Origin: Unio delphinus
Taxonomy: Eukaryota > Mollusca > Bivalvia > Unionida > Unionidae
DNA length: 64,000 nt
Reading direction: 5' to 3'
Assembly (NCBI GenBank): GCA_029339505.1
Contig: JAQISU010000179.1
Span: forward strand, 9,442,501-9,506,500
This document shows, one piece after another, positions 48,915-61,145 of this stretch (its first letter is position 1; every line of letters begins with the position of its first letter). Made by a program: the position numbers and the translations under genes. The notes beneath the pieces are model-generated. The model saw only the letters and a list, made by a program, of their open reading frames with translations, was not told the DNA's origin and did no database searches.

Positions 48915-49560
48915 TTCTACTAATAAGAGACCAGCTGTTCTTTTCAATGATCGAGTTCCATAGATTGATGTCCACAGCTTTAACAAAAGATGATGTTTTG
49001 AATGAGCGAGTTCGATAGATTGATGTCCACAGCGTAAACACAGGCTGTTATTTTCAACGAAAGAGTTCCTTAGATTGATGTCCACAGCGTTAACACAAGC
49101 TGTTGTTTTCAACGAGAGTTCCGTATCTTGATGTTAACAGTTTTAATGCAAGCTGTATTTTTTTCTTAAACGAGTAAGTTTCCCACCTTCATGTCCAGAG
49201 CTTTAACACATTCTGTTATTTTCAACGAGTGAGTTCTATAGATTGATGTCCACAGCTTGAACAAAAGCTGATGTTTTCAATCAGCGAATTCCATAGATTT
49301 ATGTCCACGTCTTCAACAAACGCTGTTGTTTTCAACGAGCGAGTTCCATACACTGATGTGCAGTTTTAACACAAGCTGTTTTGTTTTCAACGATTGGTTT
49401 CTATATTTTCTTGTCGACAGCTTTAACACAAGCTGTAGTTGTCCATATTTTTTTGGACTAGCTGTTGTTGTGAAAGAGTTCCAAATATTGATATCCAGAG
49501 CTTGAACACAAGCTGTTAATATCAACGAGTGAATCCCATTATTTGATTTCAAAAGCTTTT
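48915..49560. repeat. Minisatellite, unit about 55-60 bp, about 11 diverged copies
   Basis: Units share ttttcaacgagcgagttcc, atagattgatgtccacagc and tttaacacaagctgttg. Short minus-strand frames over it are artefacts. Confidence 0.88.
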
Positions 49561-49649
49561 CTGAGACAGATTGATCACATTATTATACAAGGCTGAACCG
49601 TCGCAGAAAATAATGGTAATGCACACACACCTTTTCTGTAACTTTATCA

Positions 49650-52600
49650 AATTACAACACTGAATGATAGAAGATAATACAGACAATACAGTCTTAGATG
49701 TTGTTGTACATAACCCTATCGATTAACCACACTGAATGATAGCAGATAATACAGACAATACAGTCTTAAATGTTGTTGTACATAAGCCTATCAATTAACC
49801 ACACTGAATGATAGCAGATAATATAGACAATACAGTCTTAAATGTTGTTGTACATAAGCCTATCAATTAACCACACTGAATGATGTCAATGACAGTCTTA
49901 AATGTTGTAGTACATAACCCTATCAATTAACCACACTGAATGATGTCAATGACAGTCTTAAATGTTGTTGTACATAAGCCTATCAATTAACCACACTGAA
50001 TGATGTCAATGACAGTCTTAAATGTTGTAGTACATAACCCTATCAATTAACCACACTGAATGATGTTAATGACAGTCTTAAATGTTGTAGTACATAACCC
50101 TATCAATTAACCACATTGAATGATGTTAATGATATTCTTAAATGTTGTTGTACATAACCCTATCAATTAACCACACTGAATGATAGCAGATAATACAGAC
50201 AATACAGTCTTAGATGTTGTTGTACATAACCCTATCAATTAACCACACTGACTGATAGCAGATAATACAGACAATACAGTCTTAGATGTTGTTGTACATA
50301 ACCCTATCAATTAACCACACTGGATGATAGCAGATAATACAGACAATACAGTCTTAGATGTTGTTGTACATAACCCTATCAATTAACCACACTGACTGAT
50401 AGCAGATAATACAGACAATACAGTCTTAGATGTTGCTGTACATAACCCTATCAATTAACCACACTGAATGATAGCAGATAATACAGACAATACAGTCTTA
50501 GATGTTGTTGTACATAACCCTATCAATTAACCACACTGAATGATAGCAGATAATATAGACAATACAGTCTTAGATGTTGCTGTACATAACCCTATCAATT
50601 AACCACACTGAATGATAGCAGATAATATAGACAATACAGTCTTAGATGTTGTTGTACATAACCCTATCAATTAACCACACTGAATGATAGCAGATAATAC
50701 AGACAATACAGTCTTAGATGTTGTTGTACATAACCCTATAAATTAACCACACTGAATGATAGCAGATAATACAGACAATACAGTCTTAGATGTTGCTGTA
50801 CATAACCCTATCAATTAACCACACTGAATGATAGCAGATAATATAGACAATACAGTCTTAGATGTTGCTGTACATAACCCTATCAATTAACCACACTGAA
50901 TGATAGCAGATAATACAGACAATACAGTCTTAGATGTTGTTGTACATAATCCTATCAATTAACCACACTGAATGATAGCAGATAATATAGACAATACAGT
51001 CTTAGATGTTGTTGTACATAACCCTATTAATTAACCACACTGAATGATAGCAGATAATATAGACAATACAGTCTTAGATGTTGTTGTACATAACCCTATC
51101 AATTAACCACACTGAATGATAGCAGATAATACAGACAATACAGTCTTAAATGTTGTTGTACATAACCCTATCAATTAACCACACTGACTGATAGCAGATA
51201 ATACAGACAATACAGTCTTAGATGTTGTTGTACATAACCCTATCAATTAACCACACTGACTGATAGCAGATAATACAGACAATACAGTCTTAGATGTTGT
51301 TGTACATAACCCTATCAATTAACCACACTGAATGATAGCAGATAATACAGACAATACAGTCTTAGATGTTGTTGTACATAACCCTATAAATTAACCACAC
51401 TGAATGATAGCAGATAATACAGACAATACAGTCTTAGATGTTGCTGTAAATAACCCTATCAATTAACCACACTGAATGATAGCAGATAATATAGACAATA
51501 CAGTCTTAGATGTTGCTGTACATAACCCTATCAATTAACCACACTGAATGATAGCAGATAATACAGACAATACAGTCTTAGATGTTGTTGTACATAACCC
51601 TATCAATTAACCACACTGAATGATAGCAGATAATATAGACAATACAGTCTTAGATGTTGTTGTACATAACCCTATTAATTAACCACACTGAATGATAGCA
51701 GATAATATAGACAATACAGTCTTAGATGTTGTTGTACATAACCCTATCAATTAACCACACTGAATGATAGCAGATAATACAGACAATACAGTCTTAAATG
51801 TTGTTGTACATAACCCTATCAATTAACCACACTGACTGATAGCAGATAATACAGACAATACAGTCTTAGATGTTGTTGTGCATAACCCTATCAATTAACC
51901 ACACTGACTGATAGCAGATAATACAGACAATACAGTCTTAGATGTTGCTGTACATAACCCTATCAATTAACCACACTGAATGATAGCAGATAATATAGAC
52001 AATACAGTCTTAAATGTTGTTGTACATAACCCTATCAATTAACCACACTGAATGATAGCAGATAATACAGACAATACAGTCTTAGATGTTGTTGTACATA
52101 ACCCTATCAATTAACCACACTGAATGATAGCAGATAATACAGACAATACAGTCTTAGATGTTGTTGTACATAACCCTATCAATTAACCACACTGAATGAT
52201 AGCAGATAATACAGACAATACAGTCTTAAATGTTGTTGTACATAACCCTATCAATTAACCACACTGAATGATAGCAGATAATATAGACAATACAGTCTTA
52301 AATGTTGTTGTACATAACCCTATCAATTAACCACACTGAATGATAGCAGATAATACAGACAATACAGTCTTAGATGTTGTTGTACATAACCCTATCAATT
52401 AACCACACTGAATGATAGCAGATAATACAGACAATACAGTCTTAGATGTTGTTGTACATAACCCTATCAATTAACCACACTGAATGATAGCAGATAATAT
52501 AGACAATACAGTCTTAGATGTTGTTGTACATAACCCTATCAATTAACCACACTGAATGATAGCAGATAATATAGACAATACAGTCTTAGATGTTGTTGTA

Positions 52601-53145
52601 CATAACCCTATCAATTAACCACACTGACTGATAGCAGATAATACAGACAATACAGTCTTAGATGTTGTTGTACATAACCCTATCAATTAACCACACTGAA
52701 TGATAGCAGATAATATAGACAATACAGTCTTAGATGTTGTTGTACATAACCCTATCAATTAACCACACTGAATGATAGCAGATAATACAGACAATACAGT
52801 CTTAAATGTTGTTGTACATAACCCTATCAATTAACCACACTGAATGATAGCAGATAATATAGACAATACAGTCTTAGATGTTGCTGTACATAACCCTCTC
52901 AATTAACCACACTGACTGATAGCAGATAATACAGACAATACAGTCTTAGATGTTGTTGTACATAACCCTATCAATTAACCACACTGAATGATAGCAGATA
53001 ATACAGACAATACAGTCTTAAATGTTGTACGTAACCCTATCAACTAACCACACTGAATGATGTCAATGCCAGTCTTAAATGTTGTTGTACATAAGCCTTT
53101 CAACTGACAACGCTGAATGATGGCAATTACAGTGGTATATGTTGT
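49650..53145. repeat. 72-bp satellite array, about 3.5 kb
   Basis: The 72-bp unit contains ccacactgaatgatagcaga, taatacagacaatacagtct and tgttgtacataaccctatca. A shorter unit of about 60 bp (tgatgtcaatgacagtctta) occurs near the left end (49875-50130) and again at the right edge (about 53055), as if marking the older margins. About 47 units in all. Confidence 0.97.
50590..51890. repeat. Higher-order repeat: 9 units (648 bp) duplicated in tandem
   Basis: Rare variants recur exactly 648 bp apart: ataaattaacc near 50738 and 51386, and ctattaattaacc near 51027 and 51675. The order of tacag/tatag, ttgttg/ttgctg and gaatga/gactga variants between them is also repeated. Confidence 0.85.
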
Positions 53146-53550
53146 TGTTCATAACTCTTAATGTTTTACTTAATGAAATTGTATAATGACGAGGATACAT
53201 TTAGTAGAATTTTTTTTATATATAAAATACAATATCATTTTTATTTATTTTTATTGGAAGTAGTATGTTGCTGTTGTTCTTACGTTCGTTATTTCTTTAA
53301 TCTCTGTTCCATTTCATTATTGAATACATGCGTTCCTATCTATAATATTTCATTGTAAGAAAAACATTTAAACACTGCTTATATATTGATAACACCTTTG
53401 TACCTTCTCCCAATATAGTTTTTGTTTTGAATAAACAGATTTTAGTGTATTTCATAATTAACACAAACTATTTATTGCATAATTATGCTATGGGTCATTC
53501 AATATATATATATATATATATAGGTGTATTTATGTAATTATATATGTATA

Positions 53551-53599
<49 letters not shown>
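53146..53599. other. AT-rich spacer with TA and (TG)n microsatellites
   Basis: (TA)n near 53503-53522 and (TG)n at 53554-53600. No gene recognised. Confidence 0.6.
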
Positions 53600-53606
<7 letters not shown>

Positions 53607-56600
53607 AGCTGGATTTATCGCTTTTCTGCCTTTTCTGGGACAGTGAACAAGACAGCAGCAAAAATGTCGACCCGAACGAAATTTGTTGGCAGACCCATTG
53701 CCATACGCAGCAACAAATCTTGCTAAAGATGACCGTGTTGGATTTGTTGGACGCTGCTCATGTATGAGTTCTATTAGCACCAGATACGGCCAAGATAAGG
53801 CGACATTTTATGAAAGGATGCTTACTCGCTGACAATGCACAACATCACAGATGATGTGTTCGCGGATATGTGTGAGGCAGCGAGTATCCGAATGATCATC
53901 CGCTGTTCAGCAACGTCAACGAGAAAGTCGTGGAGAAATTCAAAGACAAATGGGGCAATTGACCACGCCGGGTCAGTAGCACGAAATATTCATCCCTTCT
54001 ACCTCATACAGAGCAATAAAGATACTTAACATTATTTCCTATTATCAATAAGTCGAGTATTCGATAACCTGATTGTGAAGCATATGTGACCGTTTCTAGG
54101 TTACGTGCTACAGTTTTCAGCCGAATCGCATTAGAGGGTTTCAACCTGATCACACGTCTGGTTTCGTTATTTACCGCTGCTATGACAGACCAAGATAATG
54201 GCGACCAGACTTGAGGCCACTCTTGAATAGAAAAGCCTTGCGCGTGCAGTTCCGTGAATAACTATTTAGCAAGTGTACGGTTAAATCGTTCCACAATGAC
54301 TTGGCATTTCACCAACAATATAGCAATGACACCTATAAATTCTGTACCTGAGTCCCTGAAGATGTCGCGGCCATACAAGTCTGTTTGTACCTGATTATAT
54401 GGAAGAAACTAAAGATCAGCATGGTCAACATCTTTGGGGCTGCCCACATGAAGTCATCAAAGCAAAATCTTTCTCGGGGCGGGTATATAGATCTTCCACT
54501 ATGCTTGTTTGGGAAGCTTTGCTCTGGTGATATCGAGAGTAACATTTCCCGCGCTCGCTAACTTTTGAATGGCCGTTTCATCCTTCAAATAAGTAGTATA
54601 GCAGACATGTTCCGCTCGAAAAGTGTGCCTTTTGCGGATATGTCTGTCATTTCTGGTCTTTACTTCCAATGATCAGACTTTCAACACTGAGTGAAATCTT
54701 GGCCTTCATGCCTCTTTGACAATCCATCATGGATGAGATTCATATGGGTACGAAGATCATTTGATGCCTTATATGCAGAGCATGTCGGTAGCGTACACAA
54801 GTATGTTTCCGACGGACAGTTGTATTGGCCGATAGTGGAGAAATCAGCTGTTTCTGAATTTGATCAATGGGATTGTTCAACAAGTTGGATCTGTTGGGTT
54901 TGCATATATCCATCGAAGATCAACTTTGTTAACATGCACTAATGTATTTAACGTACGGGCTTGAGTTGTCAGAGACGTTTTCGTCGACGTCTATCTATTT
55001 CTTCTGCATGATCGATGAAGCACCTGTCATCGACGACCTTAATCCGATCTTGGATAATCTTGTCTTGTACAATGCTGTTATTCTCTTACGGGGAGACAGT
55101 GTTGTTGGCAGCTGCGAATTCCTCCGTTGTAAATCAGCTGAGTTATAACCCATTAGAACCCCTTCCAAGATGACTGAAAAAGCGGTTAGTGGACACATAT
55201 CAGTGGTGGAGACTATCAGGGATCAATAAAAAAGCCAAAAAGTCTTCGTCTGCCTTGGAATACTTGAAGTTGAAGATTTCTTCGATTGCAGCATCGCCAT
55301 TGATGGCTTCAGTTCGTCTTTGACAATTTTTCAATCAAGCGCTTCCAAGGCGTTTTCATGCGTGATAAATATTCTCCGATAATTTCCCGAGGACGATAAA
55401 CTGAACATGGAGATCATTGAGTCGCATGATGGGTAAGGCCTAAACATTTTTTTATTTTGGCTAGTATAGGACGGCACTGACACAAACATCGCTTCTATTT
55501 ATATAGTGCTTTGCCATGGGCGCCCCTCGACGACTAAATCGTTCGCCACTATGTAATTCGAATGGTCCTGGTACAATGACTAACAGAGATGGCTCAGTAT
55601 CTGTACATCCCACCTTTGACGTATATCATACACACAAATATTACCGACAACACACGCAGTTGATTAGTTTGTCGAAGGCAACTTAAGGTACAAGCTTAAC
55701 TTAAACTATACAATGCCTGATGAGATTTAGGGATGTGCAAGCTCACAATCCCGAAGCAGCGTCTGCGTGGGTTGGTCCAGGTTTTCCACCAAAATGGATA
55801 TGGTTTGGTTGAGCAGCATGGTCGTTGACCGCGATCCAGATCTGTTTCTGATTTTCCAAGATCGAACTGGAAATCTGCAAACATCCAACTGGAACAGCAA
55901 CGATATTGCTTTGAAGCTGGTGACCAGGAAAGAAGGGTTTCTGTTGTGTTGGTTGAAATTATCAAAGACTACGTTGGCACGAAGATGCAATTGGAAAATG
56001 AAAGCAATGGAGACCTTATCATCAACGGAAGCCGAATCCAAAAGATGCAAAAGACCATCGACGATGCTGATGTTACGACGAAATACGCAAGGAAATGTTA
56101 ATCTTAGAGTTGACGACTTTTGCCTTGATAGAAGTAGAAGAAAACAGTCGACTGCCAAAGCCAGACTGATGCAGACGTTATTTGATTCGCTCGGTGGTAG
56201 GATCGCTTTTGTGTAACAATATAAATAGTGTTTCTATCGCCTTGATATGACACTACCAAATCGACACCAGCATATCATCGCATTAGCAGGAGAAAACAAT
56301 ATGTCTGTCACTGCGCAGCCCGAAGACAAAACATCCAAGGATTGTTTCACAAAGATGAAATAGAATTAACCTGCAAGCCTACCGAGATATAGGACAACCA
56401 AATATAATTCAGTCAAAAGGAGATTCTTCACTATTATTCAGAAAGGCGGCTCTCATCTGCGTAAAGTTCTTGAACGAAACGAGCACTATCTTTGATAGCG
56501 CCAAGCAGGCGCGTAATCACTATAGTTCTAAGTAAACCTAAAAGAGTACAGAGACTCTGTGAAAATAATTATTTTCCGGGAAAATATTTTATATGGCAGT
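53600..56600. mobile_element. Decayed large element carrying an integrase, possibly Maverick/Polinton-like
   Basis: About 3 kb with clearly higher GC than its flanks and many broken, protein-like frames on both strands. The minus strand carries an integrase relic (54060-54550). The plus strand at about 55930-56095 reads, in one frame, VSVVLVEIIKDYVGTKMQL and GDLIINGSRIQKMQK, a pattern reminiscent of fibre-like repeats. No capsid, ATPase, protease or polymerase was recognised, and no terminal inverted repeats were found, so the class and both ends are uncertain. It is inactive. Confidence 0.45.
54060..54550 (-). pseudogene. Retroviral-type (rve/DDE) integrase relic
   Basis: On the minus strand, broken frames carry IYIPAPRK (about 54467-54492), then DHADL, then DSGTEFIG (54331-54354), then VIVERFNRTLA (54268-54300), followed by a region with EWPQVW and AAVNNETRR. 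The Asp of DSGTEF and the Glu of VERFNRTL correspond to the second and third catalytic residues. They are only 20 residues apart where about 35 is usual, and the first-to-second Asp spacing is also short, so the catalytic core has internal deletions. Stops interrupt it. It cannot be functional. Confidence 0.65.
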
Positions 56601-58155
56601 TATGACTCTATTAATTATGATTAACACTCAGAGTTACAGAGGCGAGAAAATAATCAAAGTGGGTCAACACTTGTGCTACTATATCTCCAAGAAAACTGCC
56701 ACACTCGCGATATACAAGCGCGTAGGCGTGGTCGCGGATAAAATTTGTGTATTCTTTGTGGCAGCAACCGTTGGCTTTGGAGTGGCAATAATCGTAACAA
56801 GGGCACCTATCATACGCGCAACAATCAATGTTACCTTCAAGGCTATATGCATAGTAACCGGTGGGGGGGGGGGGTTTAGGAGCAGCGCTTGTAAAATAAT
56901 TTCATTACGACTTCATCAACGAGTGCGTGTTTTTTTTTTGGTAATTAACGCAAAACCCAAAGTAATCTTTATGTAATTAAATAACTGTACCTGGTGACCA
57001 CGAAGAGTTCGAGAGAGCATGAGCGCAACAAAATGGGAAACGTACGACACAGCCGTGCTCCGATCCGCGGAGAATGCATACACTTGTCGTGGCTGAACAT
57101 GCGCGCTTTACAAGACATACCCTAGCTCGAGACCTTGTGAGGGTAACTCATTTTGTAACCCTTAGTTACATCGTCATATTACGCTGGCAGCGAAGCTGAA
57201 TAGTTGGATTTGGTTTCGAAACCGAGCGGGTTGAATTTTTCTCAGAAACCTTATATCTCGCCAGACCTCAATCAATTGTACTTGCTGCACTCGCGTTAGA
57301 AAAACTGTAAAGTCAGCTGGTGTTGTACAAGGTAAGGAGAAGTGATCAATTTTATTTAATTATATTGACTAATTAACTTCATAATGTTGAACTATGTATG
57401 CGTCCCCAAACTCGCATCTCTGCGTAAACGACTCATCAATCAATGTTGTCAGAGATGATTTCAATAATGATGTATAAGTCAAATACAGATAAACGGCCAG
57501 GCGACCAAAGTGGTCACAAGAGACCACAATAATGACGTATAATGTATGTCACCGGTAACTGACAATATACACGATCACATCAACATCAGAATACGCATCA
57601 AATGTAATTGACATCTATAGGAATAAAGAAGTACATATGGAAAAACAAAAGTGAGAGGGAGAGATTGAAGACAAAACAAAAGGAAAGGTCAAATATGCTG
57701 GTTATTTCCACATTATTCATCCGTTTAACAGCAAACATTAATCAACTTACCAGCCTTTGTGACATTGGTCATCGCACCTAAATTGGTTCCGTGTTAGAAA
57801 CTGACTGTTTTATTTGCATGCATCACACAGCATTAAACGTAGAGAAAATTCACTTTAAAATACTAATGCAAAGTAAAACTGTTTACAAACTAAATGACGT
57901 AGTTCTGACAATTATTGAAATAATTGAACTTAATAACATGCTGAAGTTGACGTCTTTCTCCATTAATAACTCTTATTATTGATAATTCATTTAATCTGTG
58001 CAATTATTTTGTATTAAATGTCAAAATCGCAAAATAACACGACATTTGTATCAAATATGATTTACTTAGACGCTTCGGGTGGCACTAACCACTGAATACA
58101 AGACTATCATGTTGCGTTCGTGATAGGCAGTAAAGTTCAGTTTTTCTTATTATAT
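56601..58155. other. Region of unknown origin, no gene supported
   Basis: 56593-56976 is an open, hydrophobic frame crossing a G run; no family is recognised and the opposite strand is also largely open, so it is not called. At 57100-57330 the sequence is GC-richer, with tggcagcgaagctgaatag near 57184, which faintly resembles a tRNA primer-binding site after an LTR. No matching LTR pair was found. Confidence 0.35.
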
Positions 58156-58159
58156 GAAG

Positions 58160-58390
58160 CATAGAATTTTAGTTTGGTTTTTGACATATAAAGATCTTTA
58201 TTTGTCTATCTATCAATCAGTGTTGCTTTCTGAATTATTCAATGTATCAAGGCGTAAAATATATCAACCAGTGCTGTTTTCTCTATTCCCTGATGTAAAA
58301 TAGCATCAAATCTATCAACCATTGCTGTTTTTCTCTATTACACATTCTAAAATAGCATCAAATCTATCAGTCGTTGCTGATCTGTGTATT
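58160..58390. repeat. Tandem repeat, unit about 62 bp, 3-4 copies
   Basis: Units share atctatcaaccattgctgtt, ttctctatt and taaaatagcatcaaat. Confidence 0.8.
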
Positions 58391-58969
58391 CTCCAGCCAA
58401 AAGGGAAAAGCGTGATCACTTTTTTACATTAGTTTTAAGTTTGATGAAAAATTCAATTAATAGATTACTCCTTTATACCATTTTGAGAAATTATTCCTTG
58501 TTATTGGCATTCATCCCACAGCTAAATCATTGTCTTTTGCAAAGTCCAAAAACTTCAAACTGAATTAAAATCACAACGTCGTACGTTTGAAGCATTGATC
58601 AATCTGAAAATTACCTTTCTAAATAAAATTCGATGTTTGATTAAGGAAAATAAATTGCCATGTATATCAAGATTTACATATCATGACATCAGTTGGTTGC
58701 ATTCCAAATGTTAGCACCATACTATTATGCGAGGCCTGATTTTAAGTGTGTTATATTTAATAGTATGAGAAATCTCTCGAACTTCAAAGTAAAAATCGTA
58801 ATCATTAAATGGACTGTAGTAGAACGGCCTTCCATGACAGTATCATAAAACAATCAAACCATATAAGACCAGTTCTAGGTTATGGTACATCAGTATGTAC
58901 ACTTTCACGGATTATTCTCCTAATAGCAGGTTTACAATACAGATGGTTATGAGACCGTTAATAATAATG

Positions 58970-59345
58970 ACGGCCATATTTATAGAACAGTGGAATTCCT
59001 GTACGTTAGTCCATCATATATTGCCGTCTTTAAAGAAACTTATGGAATTCCTGAAGGCCATTCATAAACCGCCATCGTTTAAAAAGGTGGACTTCTCGAA
59101 GGCTTTGCCATTCATAAACCGCCATCGTTTAAAAGTGTGGAATTCCTTTTCTTTTAAAACCCATCGAATACCCCATCTTAAAGTAATAGCGGAATCTCCG
59201 TAGGCTTAGCATATCCTATACGGTCATTATTAAATAAAGTGTGCAATTCCTGTACGTTTAGCGCATCATATACCATCATTATTAAAGGAACGTGTGCAAT
59301 TCATGTATGCCTTATCCCATCATATACAGCCCAGGATTTTAAACA
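58970..59345. repeat. Tandem repeat, unit about 60-65 bp, about 6 diverged copies
   Basis: Units share tggaattcctgtacg, ccatcatatac and cattcataaaccgccatcg plus tttaaa. The ORF at 58895-59203 over them is an artefact. Confidence 0.75.
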
Positions 59346-60410
59346 ATATAAATTTCTCATGGTTTAGAGGATTCTCTTCAGACTAAGCTTAAAATAATTC
59401 TGTGTCACTATCCAACAATCAAAGGAGAATATTTATTGAAGCCCCATCAGCGCTTAACTATGTTCAGTATGAGTTTTTATTTAACTCAGACGTGACAATA
59501 AAAAAGGACACATTTTGATCATTCTTTCGAATATGCATAAAAAGTCGATGAGTTGAACCCGCAATGTCTTCAGCTAGTATCAGACGCGGAAGTGGTGATC
59601 AGGAGTAGACTGGCTTGATAAAATTTTATCCTAAAATAGTAGTTTCAACAAACAAGAAAGATTTATAGTACTATATATATGAATATGAATAATATATATA
59701 TGTATATGAATTTCTGTAAAAGTTTGTGTTCGATCGATACATATAATGCTGTCGGTTATGTCTTATAAACATGGATTAAAATGCAATATTTGCTTAAAGT
59801 ATACATTTCCATCTTTAGTATATTTATTTATTTTTTTATGCTTCTAAAAGATAGATAAGAAAAAGGATATTCTGGGTTACAAGTTCAGAAAGGCCATTGA
59901 GTGCGCCTTCATGTTGACATTTACAAATAGCATTTGCATGTGCATTTAGGTAGAAATGTGGGCTAGTTTTGTAAACATTATGAATATCACTTCCTTAATT
60001 AAAGGACCATCGTTCTTTCTTGATACAAATTGGATATTCGACTAAAAACAACACGTAATCCAATGTCATATCGTTGTGCAGAATTAGCCTACATAGGCAT
60101 ATATGGCGACCAGTTGGTCAAAGAGACACAACTCTATTATGCGTTACCCTGAATTTACTAGTTAGTTACCTCGATTATCTTTATTAAGTTCATCATTATA
60201 ATATAGTCACGACCTACCAAGACTATCAGATAGTGGTTAATACATAAATCGAGGAATAGTTATGGAAATGCCAAGCAGTTTAATGGTTTGGCCATCTGTC
60301 GTATTCGAGATTTTCTTTCAGCATTTATTATCATGTTTATTTTAGTTACGTTTATAATTGATTATATATGATTGTTTTGAATGTTATCCGGACCATTTGT
60401 CACATAATAA

Positions 60411-60411
<1 letters not shown>
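59346..60411. other. Intergenic, nothing recognised
   Basis: AT-rich, no recognised feature. Confidence 0.5.
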
Positions 60412-60457
<46 letters not shown>

Positions 60458-60705
60458 ATCTTTTAACGTATCTTTAACAATTTGAGTCATATCACTACGA
60501 CATCTGCTGCGTGGCAGTTTATAGCGACGTCTAGCACTGGGGCATCATGCTATAGGCAACATGTCCCACCTAGTCACATTATCCTGACACCAGGCCCACC
60601 AGTACTAACACTAACCTCTTAATGATGAGCGCCAAGCAAGGCAGCTGTTGGTCCCATGTTAGTTTTAAATCTTTGGTATGACTCGGCGATCCGCGAGATC
60701 CCATA
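60412..60705 (-). mobile_element. SINE, family A, with (AC)n tail
   Basis: The minus strand reads from a damaged tRNA-like head (near 60690) through gttagtgttagtactgg, gtcaggataatgtgac, gccccagtgctagac and atatgactcaaat to an (AC)n tail, seen as (GT)n at 60412-60454 on the plus strand. The order agrees with 5329 and 62916. Confidence 0.82.
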
Positions 60706-60964
60706 TCCGAGGCAGACGATATAACTGTGTAGTTCACCGTTTAGTGAATTGGTGCAACACTTATATTCCAATTAAAACACTCTCTGATCATATCTTCAAA
60801 ATAATCAAAATCGTTGTGGAGAACATACGGTTTAGTTCTTTTCATAATGTTGATGAATACGACAATCGTTTTGACCAACACAAAACAAAATAGCCACTTA
60901 TAACAATGACAAGAATGAAACAAGGATTACTTTCAGAGTTTACATATATAAAATGAACACGAGA

Positions 60965-61145
60965 TAAATCAAGGAGAGAGCGATTATCTATGTCTACAAC
61001 GAAGAAAACAAAATCAAGGAGAGAGCGATTATCTATGTCTACAACGAAGAAAACAAAATCAAGGAGAGAGCGACTATCTATGTCTACAACGAAGAAAACA
61101 AAATCAAGGAGAGATCGACTATCTATGTCTACAACGATGAAAACA
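60965..61145. repeat. 45-bp tandem repeat, 4 copies
   Basis: The unit contains atctatgtctacaacgaaga and aaacaaaatcaaggagagag. 45 is a multiple of 3, so frames on both strands stay open; the basic plus-strand ORF (MSTTKKTKSRRERLS repeats) is probably an artefact. Confidence 0.92.

Noticed and set aside
49650..53145. CRISPR-like array
   Set aside because: Units are contiguous tandem copies with no unique spacers, in a eukaryotic context.
55696..56216. Single intact gene at the overlapping plus and minus ORFs
   Set aside because: The recognisable pattern lies in a third, broken frame; the long frames look like shadows within a decayed element.
56593..56976. 127-codon hydrophobic ORF
   Set aside because: Crosses a long G run, has no recognisable family, and the opposite strand is largely open too.
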